From contig NZ_CP109078.1 in NCBI RefSeq assembly GCF_035917455.1, forward strand, positions 4,443,501-4,507,500: a stretch of 64,000 bases of DNA, written 5' to 3'. Below the pieces are notes generated by a model. The model did no database searches. It was given only the letters and a program-made list of their open reading frames with translations, and was not told where the DNA came from. The stretch is from Micromonospora sp. NBC_01796 (GTDB taxonomy: Bacteria; Actinomycetota; Actinomycetes; Mycobacteriales; Micromonosporaceae). Positions 48,552 through 56,950 of the stretch are shown here, one piece after another. Within the stretch, counting starts at the first letter, position 1. Every line of letters starts with the position of its first letter. The position numbers were made by a program, and so were the translations under genes.

Positions 48552-49325
48552 GTGACATCCACGGTCAAGGTCACCTGGTGGGGGCACAGCACGGCCTGGA
48601 TCGAGGACTCCGGGGTCCGGCTGCTGACCGACCCCGTCCTGCGTGACCGGGTCGCCCACCTGCGCCGGATGCGGGGGCCGACCCCGAAACTGCCCGGCGA
48701 CCCGGACGCCGTACTCGTGTCGCACCTGCACGCCGACCACCTCGACGTCGCGTCGCTGCGCCGGCTGCCGGACCGGGTCGCGCTGATCGTGCCCGCCGGA
48801 TCGCGCCCGTTCCTGCGGCGGCGGATGGGTACGGCCGCCGCCTCCCGCGCGGTGGAGCTGGCGCCCGGCGAGGAGTTCCGGCTCGACGCGATCACCGTCC
48901 GGGCCGTCCCGGCGGCGCACGACGGCGGCCGTGGCCCCTGGTCACGGCACCGGGCGATGGCGATCGGCTACACCGTCCACGGCGAGGCCAACACCTGGTT
49001 CGCGGGCGACACCGGACTCTTCGACGGCATGGCCGACCTCGGGCCGCTCGACCTGGCCCTGGTCCCGGTCGGCGGCTGGGGGCCGACGCTGGGGCTCGGT
49101 CATCTCGACCCGGTACGGGCGGCCGAGGCCGTACGACTGGCCGCCCCCCGGTACGCGGTACCGGTGCACTTCGGCACATTCTGGCCCGCCGGGCTGGTCT
49201 TCCGCCGGGGCATGTTCCACGAGCCCGGCCGACGGTTCGTCGAACACGTCGCCACCGCCGCACCCGGCACCCGCGTCACCGAACTGCAACCCGGGGAGAC
49301 GCTGACGGTGGACCCGGCACCGTGA
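48552..49325 (+). CDS. Metallo-beta-lactamase-fold hydrolase (UlaG-like)
   Basis: A 257-residue hydrolase: VTWWGHSTAWIE, then the metal motif SHLHADHLD, AHDGG, FAGDTGLFDG and VPVHFGTFWP. The layout fits the UlaG/YtkL group, whose substrates include phosphodiesters and lactones. GTG 48552. Its stop overlaps the second dedA gene (GTGA, 49322-49325), so the two are coupled. Confidence 0.9.
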   Translation: MTSTVKVTWWGHSTAWIEDSGVRLLTDPVLRDRVAHLRRMRGPTPKLPGDPDAVLVSHLHADHLDVASLRRLPDRVALIVPAGSRPFLRRRMGTAAASRAVELAPGEEFRLDAITVRAVPAAHDGGRGPWSRHRAMAIGYTVHGEANTWFAGDTGLFDGMADLGPLDLALVPVGGWGPTLGLGHLDPVRAAEAVRLAAPRYAVPVHFGTFWPAGLVFRRGMFHEPGRRFVEHVATAAPGTRVTELQPGETLTVDPAP

Positions 49326-49879
49326 ACAACGCCATCGGGGTGCTGACCTCCCTCTTCGCGCTGGTGGCCTTCGGCGCCGTGCTTCCCGTCGTACCGACCG
49401 GTGCCGCGGTCAGCGCGGCGGCGGCGCTCGCCTTCCACCAGCACTCGCTGATGGTCGTCCTGGTGGTGCTCGCCGGTGCCGCGGGCGCGTATCTCGGCGA
49501 CGCCGTCACCTACGTCGCCTGCCGGTACGGCGGGGAGAAGCTGGCCCGCCGGCTGCGGTGGCTGCGCAACGGGCAGCGGCTCGACGGCCTCGCCGCGCGG
49601 CTGCGCGAGCGCGAGGTGTCGGTGCTGCTGATCTCCCGGCTGGTTCCCGGCGGGCGGATCCCGGTGCTGCTCACCATCGCCCTGGCCGGTCTAGGCTGGC
49701 GGCGCTTCGCGCTGGCCAACGCCCCGGCCTGCGGGCTCTGGTCGGTGGTCTACGCCGCCTTCGGAGTGCTCGGCGGTTCGATCTTCCCCGAGCCCTGGCA
49801 GGGAGTCCTGGTCGCGGTGGTCATCGTGCTGGTGGTCACCCAGGTCGTCGCACTCGTCCGGCGCCGCTCCGGCGACTGA
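49322..49879 (+). CDS. DedA-family membrane protein (short)
   Basis: A 185-residue membrane protein: LPVVPTGAAVSAAAALAF, GAYLGDAVTYVACRYGG, LLISRLVPGGRIPVLLTIALAG and LWSVVYAAFGVLGG correspond to the motifs of DedA proteins, with the R-x-x-P-x-x-R motif as RLVPGGR. Shorter than the 33179 paralogue. Its last 189 bases are overlapped antisense by the open frame of the phosphatase gene. Confidence 0.88.
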   Translation: MNNAIGVLTSLFALVAFGAVLPVVPTGAAVSAAAALAFHQHSLMVVLVVLAGAAGAYLGDAVTYVACRYGGEKLARRLRWLRNGQRLDGLAARLREREVSVLLISRLVPGGRIPVLLTIALAGLGWRRFALANAPACGLWSVVYAAFGVLGGSIFPEPWQGVLVAVVIVLVVTQVVALVRRRSGD

Positions 49880-52204
49880 CCGGCCGACGGCCGACACCTG
49901 CGCCGGTACGACGGCCAGGTCCGGAACCACCGCCAGCTCCGTGGTCACCAGGTGGTCCGGTACGACCTTGTCCTCCGGTACGGCCTCCTCGCGCAACCCG
50001 AGCTGGTGCAGCCAGGTCACCAGTTGCCGGTGTACGGCGACCGGGCCGTCCAACGGCTCCTCGGCGACCGGCCACTCGGCCGGGTGGAGCAGGAACGCGT
50101 CGGTCTGCCAACCGCCGAGCCCGCCGTGGCTGCCGACCAGCTCCTCGAACGCGGCCACCTCCTCGGTGCCCGAGTCGACCGCGCTGATCAGCACCAGGTC
50201 GCCGACGTGCTCGACCTCCTGGTGCCGCAACAGGTCGGCGCGTGCCCTCGGCCCGTACGCGGACAGCGGGTCCTCACCGCTGACCCGCCCGTCGCGCAGG
50301 TGGTGCTCGCCCCGGTTGCCGATCGCCACCGGACCGGTCCCGTCGTCGACCACCACCAGCCCGATGCCGGGGTGCGCGGCGAGACCGTCCACCAGCCCCG
50401 GATAGGCGGCGTCGATCTCCGTACGGGTGGGTTTGCCGGGGTGCCGGGTGAAGTAGATCATCGCGAGGTTGCCGGAGGCGACCACCAGCACGTCCGTACT
50501 GGAGATCTCGTGCGCCTCGCCCGCGCCGGCCAGCCCGATCGGCGACTTGCGTTCGCCGGCCGGGCCGAGGGTCACCTCCCGGTCGACGGTGCGGGACCGG
50601 ACGGCGGCACGGGTCGCGGCAGCCCCGGCCCCCGGCCGACCGCTGATCTCGGTGAGCAGGGTGTTCACCGGTCCCCACGGCTCGACCGGCCCGGTCGCCG
50701 CCGACGCGGTACGGTCCGCCCGAGCCGACCCGTTCACCTCGCTCCGGCCGGTCTTCGCCCCGCCGGCCGTGGCCGGGGCGTCGGCCTGTGCCCGACCGGA
50801 GCCGTTCACGATCCGGTCCACCGTCTGGGCCAGCGACTCGCCGTAACGCTGGCGGAAGGTCTCGCCCTGGCTCTGGCCGTGGTCGGAGAGGACCACCAGG
50901 TGATAGGTGCGGTCGGCCTCGGCGGAGAGCCGCTCCAGCACGCCGAGGACCTGGTCGAGCCGGCCGAGGGCGTCCAGCGACTCCGGCCGGGCGGGACCCG
51001 CGTGGTGGGCGACCTCGTCGTAGTCGACGAAGTCGCAGAAGATCACCGGGGCGCCCAGCGCCATCTGCTCGGCGATCAGCGAGACGTTCATGTCGCGCAG
51101 CATCCCGGCGAGCGGGCGCAGCACCAGGAACGCCCCGGACCGGCTGACCCGGGGCCGGATGTCGCGCAGCCGCTGCCCACGGGCCTGGTGCAGCTCCTTC
51201 AGGATCCGGCCCAGGCCCAGCACGATCGCGCGGGCGAACCCGTACGGGCTGATCATGAATTCGGCGTACCCACGGGACGACCGGCCGGGCAGGGTGGCCC
51301 GGCTGACCGTGAACAGGGTGGCCGGGGCATCGCCGGAGAAGACGTTGCTGATGCTGACGCCGCCGTACCGGAGCAGCCCCGCACCGTCGGTGATCTGGCG
51401 CTCGACCTCGGCCGCGTCCCGTGGCCGGTTGGCCACCATCAGCCGGCCGGTCCCCTTGTCGTACCAGCGGAACGCCGGCACCGACCGGTCGTCGCCGTGC
51501 AGGATCCCGGCCTGCGCGCCGGGTGTGGTCGCCGGCAGCCCGGTGTGCCAGGTGCCCAACCGGTGGCTGCGCACCCGCAGCCACCGGCCGATGTTCGGCA
51601 GGTTCCCGGCGTGGATCGCCCAGCGCAGCAGCGGAGCCGACACCCCGTCGAGCTGCACGACGAGCAGCCCCTCGCCGCGCGCCGCCGTACCCCGTTTCTG
51701 GGCCGCCCGGCTGACCTTGTGCATCAGCCGCAACGCCTCGCTGACAAAGGCGTCGTCGGTGCCCGAATCGGTCAGCCAGCTCACGATCGCGGCCAGCGCC
51801 ACCGCGAACCAGGACGCCGCGAAGGCGGCCGGCAGACCGGACAGGTCCGCGTCCGGGGCGAGCCGCAGCGCCACGTACAGGATGATCGTCTGCAGGCTGG
51901 CGCCGACGATCATCGCGCCCAGCCCGCCGAGCACGGTCGCCAGCGCCAGGAGCAGCGGTCGCAGCAGGGCCCCGACGATCGCGACCAGGACGACCACCCA
52001 GAGGATCGCGGTCAGCCCGTTCACGTCGATGCCCGGCATCAGCCAGAGCGTGCCGGCGAGCACGACGAACGAGGTGACCGCGCTGCGCAGCAGGCCGGTC
52101 ACCCGGGCCAGGGTCGGGCGCCAGGACCGCAGCTCCCGCAGCACGAGTCGCACCCGACCGGGCCGGGGCGGGCTCGACGGGCGGGCGGGGGTGGGGGCGG
52201 TCAC
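49691..52204 (-). CDS. Holin-like membrane domain fused to alkaline-phosphatase-type domain
   Basis: An open frame of 837 residues. The N-terminus carries four helices of the phage-holin 4_2 type (LLRSAVTSFVVLAGTLWLMPGIDVNGLTAILWVVVLVAIVGALL, in parts), about 35-150. Next comes an alkaline-phosphatase/phosphodiesterase-type domain: VVQLDGVSAPLL (first metal Asp), TTPGAQAGIL (nucleophile Thr), FCDFVDYDEVAHHAG and VLSDHGQSQGETF (metal residues), with an insert of about 90 residues. The frame has no stop before 49691, so its last 63 residues (rich in D, E, H, R) lie antisense over the end of dedA. Probably active outside the membrane on phosphate or sulphate esters. Confidence 0.85.
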   Translation of the reverse strand: MTAPTPARPSSPPRPGRVRLVLRELRSWRPTLARVTGLLRSAVTSFVVLAGTLWLMPGIDVNGLTAILWVVVLVAIVGALLRPLLLALATVLGGLGAMIVGASLQTIILYVALRLAPDADLSGLPAAFAASWFAVALAAIVSWLTDSGTDDAFVSEALRLMHKVSRAAQKRGTAARGEGLLVVQLDGVSAPLLRWAIHAGNLPNIGRWLRVRSHRLGTWHTGLPATTPGAQAGILHGDDRSVPAFRWYDKGTGRLMVANRPRDAAEVERQITDGAGLLRYGGVSISNVFSGDAPATLFTVSRATLPGRSSRGYAEFMISPYGFARAIVLGLGRILKELHQARGQRLRDIRPRVSRSGAFLVLRPLAGMLRDMNVSLIAEQMALGAPVIFCDFVDYDEVAHHAGPARPESLDALGRLDQVLGVLERLSAEADRTYHLVVLSDHGQSQGETFRQRYGESLAQTVDRIVNGSGRAQADAPATAGGAKTGRSEVNGSARADRTASAATGPVEPWGPVNTLLTEISGRPGAGAAATRAAVRSRTVDREVTLGPAGERKSPIGLAGAGEAHEISSTDVLVVASGNLAMIYFTRHPGKPTRTEIDAAYPGLVDGLAAHPGIGLVVVDDGTGPVAIGNRGEHHLRDGRVSGEDPLSAYGPRARADLLRHQEVEHVGDLVLISAVDSGTEEVAAFEELVGSHGGLGGWQTDAFLLHPAEWPVAEEPLDGPVAVHRQLVTWLHQLGLREEAVPEDKVVPDHLVTTELAVVPDLAVVPAQVSAVGRSVAGAAPDECDDLGDHQHDDHRDQDSLPGLGEDRTAEHSEGGVDHRPEPAGRGVGQREAPPA

Positions 52205-52430
52205 CGCCCCACCTTGGCACAGTGGCGCAGCCCGGAGTCCGGTGGCGAGGTACGGGCCCGGCTCGATGTGACCAGTGCAACAGCCGCCCGCTCGCGGCGC
52301 CGCCGCGACGGTGACGCCACCCCATCCCGATCGACCGGGAATTCCGCCCGGCGCGCGGCCCTGAGGTGACGGGTACGCCGCCGGGCCTTACGGTGAGTCC
52401 AGCTTCATCACGGTACGAAGGCGGGGCTGA

Positions 52431-53294
52431 ATGGCCGAGGCTGTCCGGGTAGACGAGCTCACGCTCGGGGATCACGGGTGTTTGACCTTTTCCGACCCAC
52501 AGGAGCGGCTCGATCTGCTGGCCGCGTTCGTCCGTGACGGCCTGCGCCAGGGGCAGAAGGTCCTGTGCTGGACCGACTCGGTCGACCCGGAGCAGTTGGG
52601 CCGCCAGTTGGTGGCCCGGTCGGTGCGTACCGGCGGGGCGGTCCGGCGCGGGCAACTGCGGTTCGCCCCGGTCGAGGCGACGTTGCTGGACGGCCGGCAG
52701 GCGGACGCGCAGCAGATGGTCGACCTGCTCGCCGAACAGCTCGACCTCGCCGGACGGGAGGGATATCCGGGACTGCGGGTCACGGCCGACATGTGCTGGG
52801 CCACCCGACCGCTCACCGCTCCCGAGGAACTGCTCACCTTCGAACAGGAGGTCGGCGCGTTGTTCGCCGACGGCCGGCTGTGCATGATCTGCCAGTACGA
52901 CCGGGAGCGGTTCGACGCCGTCACCCTGGCCTTCGCCGCCAAGGCCCATCCGCGTACGGTCGCGGCGCTGGCGTACCACGACGACGCGCTGCTGCGTATC
53001 TGCCGCCAGTACAGCCCGCCGGGGATCCGGATCGCCGGCGAGTTGGACTACCAGCACCTGGACGAGCTCAACCGGGCGCTCACCGAGACGGTACGGCTCG
53101 ACCGGCACCCGTACGTGAACCTGACCGGGCTGGACTACATCGACGCCGCCTGCGCGTCGGCGATCGCCCACGCCGCGCTGAAGCTGCCCGGCACCCGGCG
53201 GATGACCGTCACCTGCCGTGGTCTCGTACACAAGATGATGGACCTGGTCGGGTCGGACGGCACCGGCCGACTCAGGGTGACAGCGGTCCGATGA
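52431..53294 (+). CDS. MEDS-domain protein with C-terminal STAS-like domain
   Basis: A 287-residue protein. The N-terminal 180 residues are a MEDS/DcmR sensory domain (GDHGCLTFSDPQERLDLLAAFVRDGLRQGQKVLCW, MCWATRP, CQYDRERFD; the H-C and W pattern are typical). The C-terminal 90 residues (IAGELDYQHLDELNRALTETV ... VNLTGLDYIDAACASAIAHAA) are an anti-sigma-antagonist STAS fold, with Asp where Ser is usual at the phospho-site (DYIDAAC). ATG 52431. The next gene encodes an HATPase protein and overlaps by four bases, so this looks like a sensor and antagonist for a sigma pathway. Confidence 0.85.
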   Translation: MAEAVRVDELTLGDHGCLTFSDPQERLDLLAAFVRDGLRQGQKVLCWTDSVDPEQLGRQLVARSVRTGGAVRRGQLRFAPVEATLLDGRQADAQQMVDLLAEQLDLAGREGYPGLRVTADMCWATRPLTAPEELLTFEQEVGALFADGRLCMICQYDRERFDAVTLAFAAKAHPRTVAALAYHDDALLRICRQYSPPGIRIAGELDYQHLDELNRALTETVRLDRHPYVNLTGLDYIDAACASAIAHAALKLPGTRRMTVTCRGLVHKMMDLVGSDGTGRLRVTAVR

Positions 53295-53731
53295 GCGGCC
53301 CCGACCCGCGTACGGCCGCCTCGGAGCTGGGGGAAGTCCCCGCGCCGGAGGAGGTCACGCTCGACCACTCCTTCGACGGCGACGGCCTGTACGGCATGCG
53401 GGCCACCATCGCCGCGCACGCCGAGCGCCTCGGTGTGGACGACGAGCAGTTGCAACAGTTGCTGATCGTCGCGGGTGAACTGGCGAGCAACGCGGTTCGT
53501 CACGGCGGCGGTAGCGGACGGCTGCGCCTCTGGCGGGCGGACGGCCGCATCCACTGCCAGGTTCGGGACGCGGGGCCGGGCATCGACGAGGCGGCCACCG
53601 GGACCACGCAGCCCGCGGCCACCCAGATCGGTGGCCGGGGCCTCTGGATCGTACGGAGCCTGAGCGCCGCCATTTCGATTACCAACAACGATCCCGGCAC
53701 CACCGTCACGGCGGTCATCGGCCCCGGCTGA
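53291..53731 (+). CDS. HATPase_c-type anti-sigma regulatory protein
   Basis: A 146-residue protein of the RsbW/SpoIIAB-like HATPase family: LLIVAGELASNAVRHGGGSGRLRLW (N-box), VRDAGPGID (G1 box), GGRGLWIVRSL (G2 box). It would bind a sigma factor or phosphorylate a STAS protein. ATG 53291 overlaps the MEDS-STAS stop (ATGA). The partner may be that protein itself. Confidence 0.9.
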   Translation: MSGPDPRTAASELGEVPAPEEVTLDHSFDGDGLYGMRATIAAHAERLGVDDEQLQQLLIVAGELASNAVRHGGGSGRLRLWRADGRIHCQVRDAGPGIDEAATGTTQPAATQIGGRGLWIVRSLSAAISITNNDPGTTVTAVIGPG

Positions 53732-53754
53732 CGCGGGGTCCTACCGTGCGGGGC

Positions 53755-53922
53755 ATGGAAATCACGTCGGCGAATGGGTCGCTGCCCCAACTGATCTTCG
53801 GCCTGGTCCTCTGGCTCGGCGGGCTGTTCCTCCTGTACTGGGTGATCCGGCTCGCCGTACGCCACGCGATCGAGGACGCGGACCGTCGGCGGGCCGCCGA
53901 GCGCCGCCGGCGCGGCGTCTGA
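53755..53922 (+). CDS. Small single-helix membrane protein
   Basis: A 55-residue protein: a short polar start, one helix (LIFGLVLWLGGLFLLYWVI), and a basic tail (RHAIEDADRRRAAERRRRG). Start ATG 53755, 23 bases after the HATPase stop on the same strand, so it may belong to that operon. No known family. Confidence 0.65.
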   Translation: MEITSANGSLPQLIFGLVLWLGGLFLLYWVIRLAVRHAIEDADRRRAAERRRRGV

Positions 53923-53962
53923 CGGTCGAAGTTCCGTACCTCCGTCCGGGGTCGTTTCGGGG

Positions 53963-53992
53963 TTGACATGTGACCTTTGGGTCACATAACTT
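53963..53992 (+). promoter_or_regulatory. ArsR promoter with operator palindrome
   Basis: TTGACA (53963-53968) and TAACTT (53987-53992) with an 18-base spacer. ATGTGACC-TTTG-GGTCACAT (53968-53987) fills the spacer exactly, an 8-bp perfect inverted repeat fit for an autorepressor. Confidence 0.78.
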
Positions 53993-53998
53993 GGAGTC

Positions 53999-54319
53999 AT
54001 GACGGACGACGATCGGGTCTTCAAGGCGCTGGCCGACCCGACCCGTCGCTTCCTGCTCGACCTGCTCTTCGCACGCGAGGGCCGGACCCTCACCGAGCTC
54101 GAATCCGAGCTGGAGATGACCCGGTTCGGCGTGATGAAGCATCTGAAGGTGCTGGAAGAGGCGGGTCTCGTCATCGCACGCCGTTCGGGCCGGGAGAAGT
54201 TGCACTTCCTCAACCCCGTGCCGATCCGGCTGATCCACGACCGGTGGATCGACAAATACACGGAGCGTCACGTGACGGCGCTCGTCGACCTGAAAAACCA
54301 GCTGGAGGACCAAGAATGA
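53999..54319 (+). CDS. ArsR-family regulator
   Basis: A 106-residue winged-helix protein (VFKALADPTRRFLLDLLFAREGRTLTELESELEMTRFGVMKHLKVLEEAGLV, in parts). It lacks the metal-site cysteines of ArsR/SmtB and is of the type paired with an AHSA1 domain protein. The start is six bases after the -10, with TTGGAG in between, so the leader is minimal. It overlaps the next gene by ATGA. Confidence 0.92.
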   Translation: MTDDDRVFKALADPTRRFLLDLLFAREGRTLTELESELEMTRFGVMKHLKVLEEAGLVIARRSGREKLHFLNPVPIRLIHDRWIDKYTERHVTALVDLKNQLEDQE

Positions 54320-54849
54320 CCGCGAACACCGACACCCTGGCCGACGTGACCACCCAGGTCTACCGGGTCTACATCAAGGCGACGCCGCAGAAGATCTGGG
54401 ACGCCATCACCGAGCCCGAGTGGAACGCCCGCTACGGGTACGGCGCTCCCGCCACGTACGACCTGCGGCCCGGTGGTGCGTACACCTCCACGGCCAGCGA
54501 CGAGATGCGCAAGTACGCCGCCGAGAACGGCCTCCCGATGCAGGACGTCGTCGTCGACGGCCAGGTGCTCGAGGTCGACCCGCCGCGCAAGCTCGTGCAG
54601 ACCTGGCGACTGCTGATGGACGAGAGCACCGCGAACGAGCCGTTCACCAAGCTCACGTACGAGATCTCCGAACTGCCGGCACAGCCGGGCGTCTGCCGGC
54701 TCACCGTCACCCACGACGTGACCGGTGCCCCCGCAACCGGGGCCATGACCGGCGGCGCCCTCGAGGAGTCGGGTGCGGGCGGCGGTTGGGCCTGGGTGCT
54801 CAGCGACCTCAAGACCCTCGTCGAGACCGGCTCGGCCTTCTCCTCCTGA
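54316..54849 (+). CDS. SRPBCC/AHSA1-domain protein
   Basis: A 177-residue protein with the START-like AHSA1 fold: VYRVYIKATPQKIWDAITEPEWNARYGYG and YDLRPGGAYTS near the N-terminus, and GWAWVLSDLKTLVETG at the end. ArsR-AHSA1 pairs are common in actinobacteria; the protein binds a small hydrophobic ligand and may act with the regulator. Starts within the arsR stop. Confidence 0.9.
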   Translation: MTANTDTLADVTTQVYRVYIKATPQKIWDAITEPEWNARYGYGAPATYDLRPGGAYTSTASDEMRKYAAENGLPMQDVVVDGQVLEVDPPRKLVQTWRLLMDESTANEPFTKLTYEISELPAQPGVCRLTVTHDVTGAPATGAMTGGALEESGAGGGWAWVLSDLKTLVETGSAFSS

Positions 54850-54861
54850 CCGACGCCCGAC

Positions 54862-54901
54862 CGTGGGGACCCGTGGCGCGACACCGTCACGGGTCCCCAC
54901 G
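54862..54901 (+). terminator. Terminator of the ArsR/AHSA1 operon
   Basis: CGTGGGGACCCGTG (54862-54875) pairs perfectly with 54888-54901, 12-base loop, 12 bases after the stop. Confidence 0.82.
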
Positions 54902-54926
54902 CTCGTTGTCGATCTACTCTGTGGGG

Positions 54927-55121
54927 ATGACGCTGGTGGGAGTGGCACTCGGAATCGCCGCGGTCCTGATCGTGGCCTCGATCGCGTACGTCGGCCGGCG
55001 TGATCGCGGTCGGCTGTCCTCGGCCGACGACAGCGCCGCACACCGACGGGCGACCACGGAGGCGGGACGCTACGCCGCCGAGGGCCAGGTCAGGAATCCG
55101 GACACCGGCGCGGGCTGGTAG
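54927..55121 (+). CDS. Small single-helix membrane protein
   Basis: A 64-residue protein: N-terminal helix (LVGVALGIAAVLIVASIAYVG) then a polar tail (RRDRGRLSSADDSAAHRR...GQVRNPDTGAGW). ATG 54927 directly follows TACTCT, so the mRNA could be leaderless. No known family; a chance frame is less likely as the helix is well formed. Confidence 0.62.
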   Translation: MTLVGVALGIAAVLIVASIAYVGRRDRGRLSSADDSAAHRRATTEAGRYAAEGQVRNPDTGAGW

Positions 55122-55138
55122 AGGTAGCCACCCTCCGC

Positions 55139-55816
55139 TCACCGGTTGAGGAATGCATCGACGCCGAACATGTAGCCGGCGAAGAGGGCGAGAAAGATGA
55201 CGATGCCGTACCGCATCGGCCCGCTCTCTCCACACGTCGGGTACCTGCTCGCCATCGCCGCGTCGAGACCCATCGCGGTGCCGGCCCTGGCCGAGATCCG
55301 GGTGCGCGTACCCGGGCTCGTCGCTGCCTCGCGCAGCCAGCCCAGTGCGAGTTCGTCACGCAACGGGATGCCGATACGGACCCGGCTCGCATCCCTGACG
55401 ATGACGTAGTGGCCCAGGAAGTTCAGCCGGCCGGCGTAGTCCCGCACGCCCATGTCGCGGAACCGGATCGTCATGATCTGGTCGAGGTCGATCGTCCGCC
55501 AGCCCGTGAGGGTCTTCGCCGTCAACAGGTGAGCGTCCCGACCCGCCCCGCGCCGGGCGGGCCACTCGCCTTGGCAGGAGTGCGCGGGAAAGATGACCAC
55601 GGCCAGTCCGCCGAGGAAGGCGAACACGATCGATACCCCGCTCGGCTCCCGGTTCCGTACCAGTTCGAAGATGCTCGACCCGTAGCTGACGGCGGCGAGC
55701 GCGGCCACGGCGAGGCTGTTCCTGACCAACGATCGTCGTCTCGTCCGGAGCGGCGGCAGCACCTTCTCGGCCACCCGGTGCTCCATCTCCTGCCAGGGTT
55801 TTGTCCGCTTCGCCAA
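55139..55816 (-). CDS. Hypothetical membrane protein with PH-like central domain
   Basis: About 225 residues with two N-terminal helices (LAVAALAAVSYGSSIFELV and GVSIVFAFLGGLAVVIFPA), a central beta-rich region (LTAKTLTGWRTIDLDQIMTIRFRDM ... LNFLGHYVIVRD) resembling bacterial PH domains, and a final helix (YGIVIFLALFAGYMFGV). Start uncertain: TTG 55816 with GGAGGC eight bases upstream is my choice; other starts up to 55897 exist. Function unknown. The 195-bp gap beyond shows nothing distinct. Confidence 0.7.
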   Translation of the reverse strand: MAKRTKPWQEMEHRVAEKVLPPLRTRRRSLVRNSLAVAALAAVSYGSSIFELVRNREPSGVSIVFAFLGGLAVVIFPAHSCQGEWPARRGAGRDAHLLTAKTLTGWRTIDLDQIMTIRFRDMGVRDYAGRLNFLGHYVIVRDASRVRIGIPLRDELALGWLREAATSPGTRTRISARAGTAMGLDAAMASRYPTCGESGPMRYGIVIFLALFAGYMFGVDAFLNR

Positions 55817-56011
55817 CCGGTCGCCTCCGCTCCTGCCCGCCCCGACCCCGCCGAGGTGGCGATGACACTGTCGCTGACCAGCGTTCCTCGATCTCATCCG
55901 GCCGCGATCTCATCCGGCCGCCCGTGCCGGTTGGGACCTAACCCACCGGGGACGGTGCCGGAGTGGTCGAGACCTTCTTTGGCCGACTCCGCGCGCTCTA
56001 CGCTCGGTCGC

Positions 56012-56734
56012 ATGGGGAAACTGACCGCTGCTGTCAGGGAGGACCTGGCGCCGACGGGCGTACTGCGGGCCTCGATCAATCTGGGCAATCCGGTGCTGGC
56101 CCAGGGCACACCGGCGGCGCCGACGGGCGTCACGGTCGACATCGCCCGTGAGGTCGGCGCACGGTTGGGCGTACCGGTGGAACTCGTCTGTTTCGACGCG
56201 GCGCGGAAGTCCTACGAGGCGATGGCGTCGGGCCGCGCCGACATCTGCTTCCTGGCCGTCGAGCCCGCCCGCGAGGCCGAGGTGGCGTTCACCGCGCCGT
56301 ACGTCGTGATCGAGGGTGTGTTCGCCGTGCCCCGGGACTCGGCGATCGTCACCCCCGCCGACGTCGACCGCCCGGGCGTACGGATCGGTGTGAAGAGCGG
56401 ATCCGCCTACGACCTGTACCTCACCCGCACCCTGGAGCACGCCACCGTCGTACGCGGGGACGAAGGGGTTGACGAGTTCCGCGCGCAGGGACTGGAGGTC
56501 GCGGCCGGCATCAGGCAACCGATGGCCGAGTTTGTCGCGACGCACCCGCAGGTACGGCTGATCGGGGAGCGGTTCATGCAGATCCGGCAGGCGGTGGGGA
56601 CGACCAGGACCCGGCGGCCCGCGAGTCTCCAGTTCCTCCGTGACCTCGTCGAGGAGCTGAAGGCCGACGGATTTGTCGCCGAGGCCCTCGGACGCTCGAA
56701 CCAACCCGACGCGACGGTCGCCCCACCCTGCTAG
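56012..56734 (+). CDS. Family-3 solute-binding-type protein without signal peptide
   Basis: A 240-residue protein with the periplasmic-binding fold: LRASINLGNPVL, GVTVDIAREVGARLGVPVELVCFDAARKSYEAMASGRADICFLAVEP (in parts) and FTAPYVVIEGVFAV. These match the amino-acid-binding (SBP_bac_3) family. The first residues (MGKLTAAVREDLAP) hold no signal peptide or lipobox, and no transporter genes are nearby. So it is probably cytoplasmic and may be an enzyme or a sensor derived from a binding protein. Confidence 0.8.
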   Translation: MGKLTAAVREDLAPTGVLRASINLGNPVLAQGTPAAPTGVTVDIAREVGARLGVPVELVCFDAARKSYEAMASGRADICFLAVEPAREAEVAFTAPYVVIEGVFAVPRDSAIVTPADVDRPGVRIGVKSGSAYDLYLTRTLEHATVVRGDEGVDEFRAQGLEVAAGIRQPMAEFVATHPQVRLIGERFMQIRQAVGTTRTRRPASLQFLRDLVEELKADGFVAEALGRSNQPDATVAPPC

Positions 56735-56950
56735 AAAAGGACCGGCGCGGTAACTGGTGACAACCGGGACCACTCGGTACCCACAAGGTACGAATCCTGG
56801 GCTCAACCAGGCAATCAGCAGAAATCGATCATGGGGCGGGTGCGCCCGTGGACGTGTTCCGAAGCTGTGCGAGGCTGTCACGCCCTCGTTCCTCCGCTAG
56901 GACGGTCCTCCTTGCTTGCCACGCTCCAACGCACCGTTCGACGAGCAACG

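Noticed and set aside
50274..53231. A 985-codon open frame on the minus strand
   Set aside because: It overlaps the phosphatase gene in another frame and the MEDS gene antisense. Its product is Arg/Gly/Pro-rich without family motifs: a GC-rich shadow frame.
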